Under the pieces are notes generated by a model. That model did no database searches, had not been told where the DNA came from, and saw only the letters and a program-made list of their open reading frames with translations. A stretch of DNA of 64,000 nt from Chlorokybus atmophyticus (taxonomy: Eukaryota > Streptophyta > Chlorokybophyceae > Chlorokybales > Chlorokybaceae): NCBI GenBank assembly GCA_009103225.1, contig RHPI01003369.1:1008281-1072280 (forward strand). The letters are read 5' to 3'. Positions 59,257-64,000 of the stretch are shown in pieces; the stretch's first letter is position 1, and each line of letters begins with the position of its first letter. Position numbers and translations under genes: made by a program.

Positions 59257-61173
59257 TTGGACCAACATCTCCTCCATATGCCAGGGGCAGTCAGGGCGGC
59301 TGCAGCAACAGCAATACTCACTATGCTTCAACCGCTTTCGGATAAGGCAGCACTACTGGCGCACTTCAATGCAGGAAGCCACAACACGACGCTCACTCCC
59401 AATGCGTTGAAGGTGCTGGAGAACGTTAAGGTGAGTGATGTGCAATGTCTGACTCGGTCAGGCCGAGTACGAACGGCCGCCCTCAGTAAAGCCCTGAAAT
59501 GATGATGATAGCGTCCTTCTGTTCAAGCCTGTCACATGCTTGAATTGCGTGTGTTCAGCGGCAACAGCAGCCTGCCAGTCCAAGGCTGACCAATTTGGCA
59601 ATGGCAGAGGTCCTTGCAAGCAGCTGAGCCAGGCATCTCCAGGTCTGAGATAGCACACCCACGGTTAGGGCCTGTTAGCTGGCGGAAGCTTCCAATCCAC
59701 CACGTCGTCGGGCCGCTGATGTAATCATGCATGATGCCATGTTGCAACTGCACAGCGACAAGTTCTTGAGCAAGCTGCTCTTGCAAATGCAAGCGGCACA
59801 CAGTGTACGACACCTTGCATGTGTTGCTGCGTGCTGACTGGACTACACGTTGTGCATGCGCATGCATGTCCTGCATTTGATGTACACCAAGGTGAGTGTT
59901 GCGGCCTAGCTGGCATTTTGCTCAAACACTGTGCATCAGGTGCTGCAATGGACGAAGTGTTGGCACGCACTAGGTCTCGACCTTCATTGTAGCGCTGGAG
60001 GAGTTATGCCAGGCAGGTGGCAGGCATGGGACCGAGTCCGACCCGCAAATCATTGCGGGAACCGCGCTAATGGAGTTGCAGCGGTTGCAAACCGGCTTAG
60101 AACTCTCGATTGCTGCTATCCCTGCGCTGTACAAGCACGTTGGCACCGGCGAGCTGTTCCAAAGCCTGCGAGGCACAGTTGTCAAGGAGATGCTTGCGTA
60201 CTTGCACAAGCTCACGCCCGACTCCCACAGCGTTATGAGGGAATTGCTTGTAATGCTGAGCCAGATGCGGGCGACAAGAGCTCTCGACTCGAGAGTGCCT
60301 TGATTACCTCGAGGACAAGCGCAAACCTACAAGGCAACCATAGAGAAAACATCGTACACGCATCAGTGCATGAGGCTTGTTCTTCAAACGCTGTTTGCGG
60401 AGGCCGACACAGTGCAGAGTGCGCTGCAGGTCAGAGCACTGAAGTTGCACGGCTGGTCCACATCTTCTTGCATGCGTGCAAGAAGTGCTCGAAGAGTTCA
60501 TCAGTGTCTAACCGCAGACCCTTCTCAATGCCTGAACTGCAGGCGCAGCTCAACACACAGCCTGCCAGATTGAAGACTGATGCCAGAACTGTTACGGGTG
60601 TTAATGTGAGCAATGGCGCCACGCAAGCAGTGGCGCTGCTGGTTGCAGCACATTGCATAACAGGCGGGGGGAAACGCACTCTAACTGAGACATCAGCACG
60701 CATGGCAGCCGAGCCAGCGTCAGGTACCGAGGTGCCCAAAACAGCGCTATAGCCTGCTGTGCTTTGGCCTTGCACCTGAGTCTTGCACAACAGGACTATT
60801 GCTGCAAGATGCAAGCTTAACCGCACACGTGCTGCGCAACAAGCAGCTAGTGAAGGAGATCGCTGAAGCCTGCCGCAGCGGGATAACTGTCAAACTTGAG
60901 CACGCAGTAAAAGTCCTCACCACACAGCTTGTGCCAATTGTCGCTCACTTCAACAAGTTCCTGTCCAATATCGCTGGCCTGTACGCGGGATTCCTTGCCC
61001 AAGTTGCATTGGCTCGTACGGCGCTAACTGAACTACAGAGAGAGCAGCTGGCTGAGGAGAGCATCTTCCTGCCGCACATATGGAGCTTGGTAGGCCAGAG
61101 TGAGCTGGTTGCACATGTTTTCCTCAAGTACATTGCTTTCAGCGCAAACCTGGAGGCCACGACCACCGCTTAG
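59257..61173 (+). CDS. Unrecognised all-helical protein (multi-exon)
   Basis: I do not recognise the family. Probable exons: about 59266-59430 (RAAAATAILTMLQPLSDKAA, ending LKVLENVK at a GTGAGT donor), about 59700-59790 (AADVIMHDAMLQLHSDKFLS), about 59971-60280 (VSTFIVALEELCQAGGRHGT; MELQRLQTGLELSIAAIPAL; SVMRELLVMLSQM), about 60370-60429 (LQTLFAEADTVQSAL, donor at GTC) and the last exon, 60794-61173 (NKQLVKEIAEACRSGITVKL; VLTTQLVPIVAHFNKFLSNI; stop TAG). All segments are amphipathic helix without signal or clear membrane span. The start is not found. The style resembles the opposite-strand helical gene next to it, with which it may be divergent, but I see no sequence identity between them. 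Confidence 0.45.
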
Positions 61174-62754
61174 CTGGCCATCGTTGACCATGAACTGCAG
61201 AAGGATCTGCGATCAGGCGCGGATTGCGCAAAAAATATAAGGGAGAGAAGGCTTTGCATGGAAGAGTGCACAGCAGCAACACTAATCTGACAGTCACATA
61301 TTAGAATATGCGTTTCCATGGTTGTATTCGAGTCGACATGCAGTTGTGCAGGGCATACTGTAATTGACATACCTGAGGCAAGGCTTGCTGTTGTGACTAG
61401 GGGCAATTGTGCCGTGTCGGTGTTCTGCAGACCATGTTGCCTGCAGCCTTTTGAGCATTACGGCGCCCACACTTTCAGAGAGTTTCGACAGATATCAGTG
61501 CTGTGTCAACGATCTCGTACCTGAACACTTGCGTCACACAAAGGTAAACAAGCCAGGTAACAATGCCATTGGCCTTGCGCACAAGCTGGCTGGCTTGGTC
61601 CTTCTCAGCTACTACTTACACCGTCATCTCCACGTACAATGCATGCACTCCTTGCAAACCTGTGCACAATGAACCTGTACGGCAGCTTGTTTGCAACTGT
61701 GAAATCCGGCGGTACCAGTGCAAGCTCACCTTGGGTAATCTGTTGCGAGTACAGTGTCTTGCATTCTTGTGCTCTGGCTGTTTCGATTACCTGCAATGCA
61801 TATGCAAGCAAAGGCCGAGTGAGTGTGCATGCCAGTCTGCAACGTGCATGTACCCAAGCAGTGGCTGCCTGTTAAGTGCCTAATCGATGAGGTGCAGACT
61901 TTTGGCTATCCCAGCCACCCTCCTTCGCGAATTGCCAACGGAAGCGTGAGCTCACCATGCCCTACACTGTAGATGCTTCATGTAACACAGCATGCACACC
62001 ATATGAAGATGAGTTACAAGCTGAAACGGTGTGAGCAGTTGATGTTTATGCTTGGAGTAGGCCGTCAAACCAGTGCAGGGTCGCCAAGTTGGCGGTGATC
62101 TTGTAGATGAAAATTTACAGACAAGTGGAACGGTATGCTGTGAGACCCGTTTGTCACATATCACATGGCAAAGCCACGCAAGAAGTAGCGAGCGCACACA
62201 ATTTTGCGAAAGACATAGATTATGTCATTAAGTGCAGCAGACAAAGAGCTAGCTAATCACAGTGCTGCGCGTCATATGCGCTGCGGACTAAGAACCAGCC
62301 ACACCTACAGGACACTGCAAATCAGACGGAAGCGCTCGCCCACTGCTATGCACCTCGCACCACCCAAACACACGCAAGCGCCGAATTTGCGCATGGCCGC
62401 CACCGCCACCGCCGCAACACTACCGCCACCAACGTTGTCAAGCTGCACTGAGCGTGCACACTACCATCAGACTTCTTACATGCCGGTACGGTAGTGTAGC
62501 GACAAGTTGGCTTGTACCTAACTGTTTCTGACTAAGTGGTGTCAAAATCTGCGAGTGTGTCAATTAGGGTTTGCTGCCAGCTGTCGGGGCAAGCGCTTGG
62601 AGGCGTCACCCAGGGCGGCGACGGGACGGAGGAGGCTCGTTCCCGAAGCTGGGTGTGGTTGTCCTGCCGGCGTCATGTCATTGCACTGAACGAGCAGGCC
62701 AACTCCCCTAAACCACGGCCCGAGCGCCGCATTGTAGCATAGTTTGTTGACAAG
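61174..62754. other. Intergenic region, upstream of alpha-adaptin
   Basis: No supportable gene. Overlapping short frames at 61318-61883 show no domain. An open plus frame ending at 62742 just before the adaptin start has no domain and is probably the 5' leader. Confidence 0.4.
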
Positions 62755-64000
62755 ATGGCCGTGAGCGGCATGCGGGGCTTGACCCAGTTTATCAGCGACA
62801 TCAGGAACTGCCAGAGCAAGGAGGCGGAGCGGGCCCGCGTGGACAAGGAGCTTGCCAACATTCGGACGAAGTTCAAAGCTGACAGGGTGCGCATTTTGTG
62901 TGGGTTGGATCTGCGTACAGCCCGGTTAGTTGCCAAATACTTCATTACCTTTGCTGCATATGTCAGCGCGGCACAGTAGTACTACCCGCACATGCGAATA
63001 GAGACTGAATGTTGCATGGGTTAGGGTCACAATGCTGACATGTGTGCATGTATCTCAAACGCGGCTTGCTGCACTCGCACGTTTGCACAGAACTTGAGGA
63101 GATTATGTAGCGCAATTAGCAGCAGTAACTTCCAACATGAACAGCTCTTTAAGTTGGCAACGCCGGATATTCGGGCATAGCAGGCTTATGCATGCGTACT
63201 CATCGCTATGTCTGCAGGGTATTACACCATATGAGAGGAAGAAGTATGTTTGGAAAATGTTGTACATTTACATGCTGGGGTACGATGTGTACTTTGGGCA
63301 CATGGAGGCACTCAGCTTGATTTCATCACCAAAGTATGCCGAGAAGCAGGTAAGCCACATATCAGCAGCACCTCAGGTTCCCAGATTTTTGTGACAGCTT
63401 AAACTATTGATTGAGGCACCATCGTCAATCTGCCTCTGCATCTACCTACCCTTGTCATTTTCCCATCGATTTAGTAACGAGTGTTCAATGCAGGTTGGTT
63501 ACATTGTGACAGCCTGCCTTCTCAATGAAGGCAATGAGTTCTTGCGGCTGGTCATCAACACTGTGCGCAACGACATTGTAGGCCGCAATGAGACCTTCCA
63601 GTGCCTTGCCCTCACCATGGTATGCCATGCTTAAAAACACAACCCACATTGCTAGTTACAAGCGTTGCAGACCATGTTAATGTCATCAGGTGGCCAATAT
63701 TGGTGGAGCAGAGTTTGCTGAGGCACTAGCACCCGAAGTCATGAGGTTACTGGTGAGTGTTAAGCTCACATTGATGTAGCTTCGTTGCAAGTTTATAACT
63801 TCAACCGCATCAATTGCAAAAACCGACTACTTATGCAGATGTCGGCAAGTGCTCGGCCAATTGTTCGCAAGAAAGCCGCCCTGTGTTTGCTTCGTCTGCA
63901 TCGCAGAAATCCTGAGATCCTCACACCAGACACATGGTAAGGACTTGTGAATGACATTGAGTAATGTTGTGCGCGCAGCTTTTATTGGTGGTGTTGGTAA
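62755..64000 (+). CDS. AP-2 complex subunit alpha (alpha-adaptin), 5' part
   Basis: Large subunit of the AP-2 adaptor that links clathrin to plasma-membrane cargo and PI(4,5)P2 in endocytosis. Exons 62755-62886, 63218-63349, 63494-63619, 63690-63752 and 63839-63936 are in phase; the gene continues beyond the window. The protein starts [20 protein letters not shown] and continues [97 protein letters not shown] and [16 protein letters not shown]. This is near-colinear with plant and animal alpha-adaptins (adaptin N-terminal solenoid), including the basic KKYVWK patch for phosphoinositide binding. The start is certain, since it matches the conserved N-terminus. Confidence 0.95.

Overview
This window is nuclear DNA of a eukaryote, most likely a green alga (Chlorophyta). 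Genes are rich in short GT-AG introns (and some GC-AG introns). They include a plastid-type tryptophan-synthesis gene with a transit-like N-terminus, an OSCA-type channel, a plant-type acylated staphylococcal-nuclease protein and a plant-type GH43-like protein. The only retroelement found has an initiator-tRNA-Met type primer site. The species cannot be fixed from the sequence. For seven genes I could assign every exon so that the splice phases close exactly (HSP20, nuclease-like, Gln-rich, TrpD, RRP42, Ulp/SENP, OSCA); the alpha-adaptin exons are also in phase but run off the window.

Layout. 1-10.5 kb is an accessory block. On the plus strand lies a decayed Plavaka/CACTA-like transposase (1059-4151). 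On the minus strand lie, in turn, a phage-type C5 DNA methyltransferase (4508-5143), Tudor-like and Cys-rich segments (5162-6059), a broken RING-like reading frame (6562-7874), an OTU cysteine protease (8127-8999) and a low-complexity/helical stretch (9742-10541). A 43-bp palindrome lies inside it. I suggest this is the remains of one large transposon carrying DNA-modification and ubiquitin-related cargo. 10.5-14.3 kb is gene-poor, AT-rich and contains several hairpins.

14.3-28.5 kb holds an HSP20 gene (+), a membrane-anchored but apparently catalytically dead nuclease (-), a Gln-rich protein with a PP1-docking motif (+) and a BLM-type RecQ helicase (-). 28.5-32.3 kb is intergenic and contains a complete 1.1-kb TRIM retroelement with target-site duplication, PBS and PPT.

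32.3-47 kb holds two tight head-to-head pairs: an AlkB-like dioxygenase (-) with TrpD (+), and a GH43-like protein (-) with the exosome subunit RRP42 (+). A Ulp/SENP SUMO protease (+) follows. 47-49.7 kb is intergenic with a 183-bp assembly gap. 49.7-64 kb holds an OSCA/TMEM63 channel (+), two unrecognised helix-rich genes (55.2-56.8 kb minus and 59.3-61.2 kb plus) and the 5' part of the AP-2 alpha-adaptin gene, which runs off the end.

The core genes are housekeeping (repair, RNA decay, SUMO, endocytosis, Trp synthesis, stress) and do not form a pathway. The novelty lies in the accessory block, the TRIM, the inactive nuclease, the repair dioxygenase architecture and the clustered GC-AG introns.
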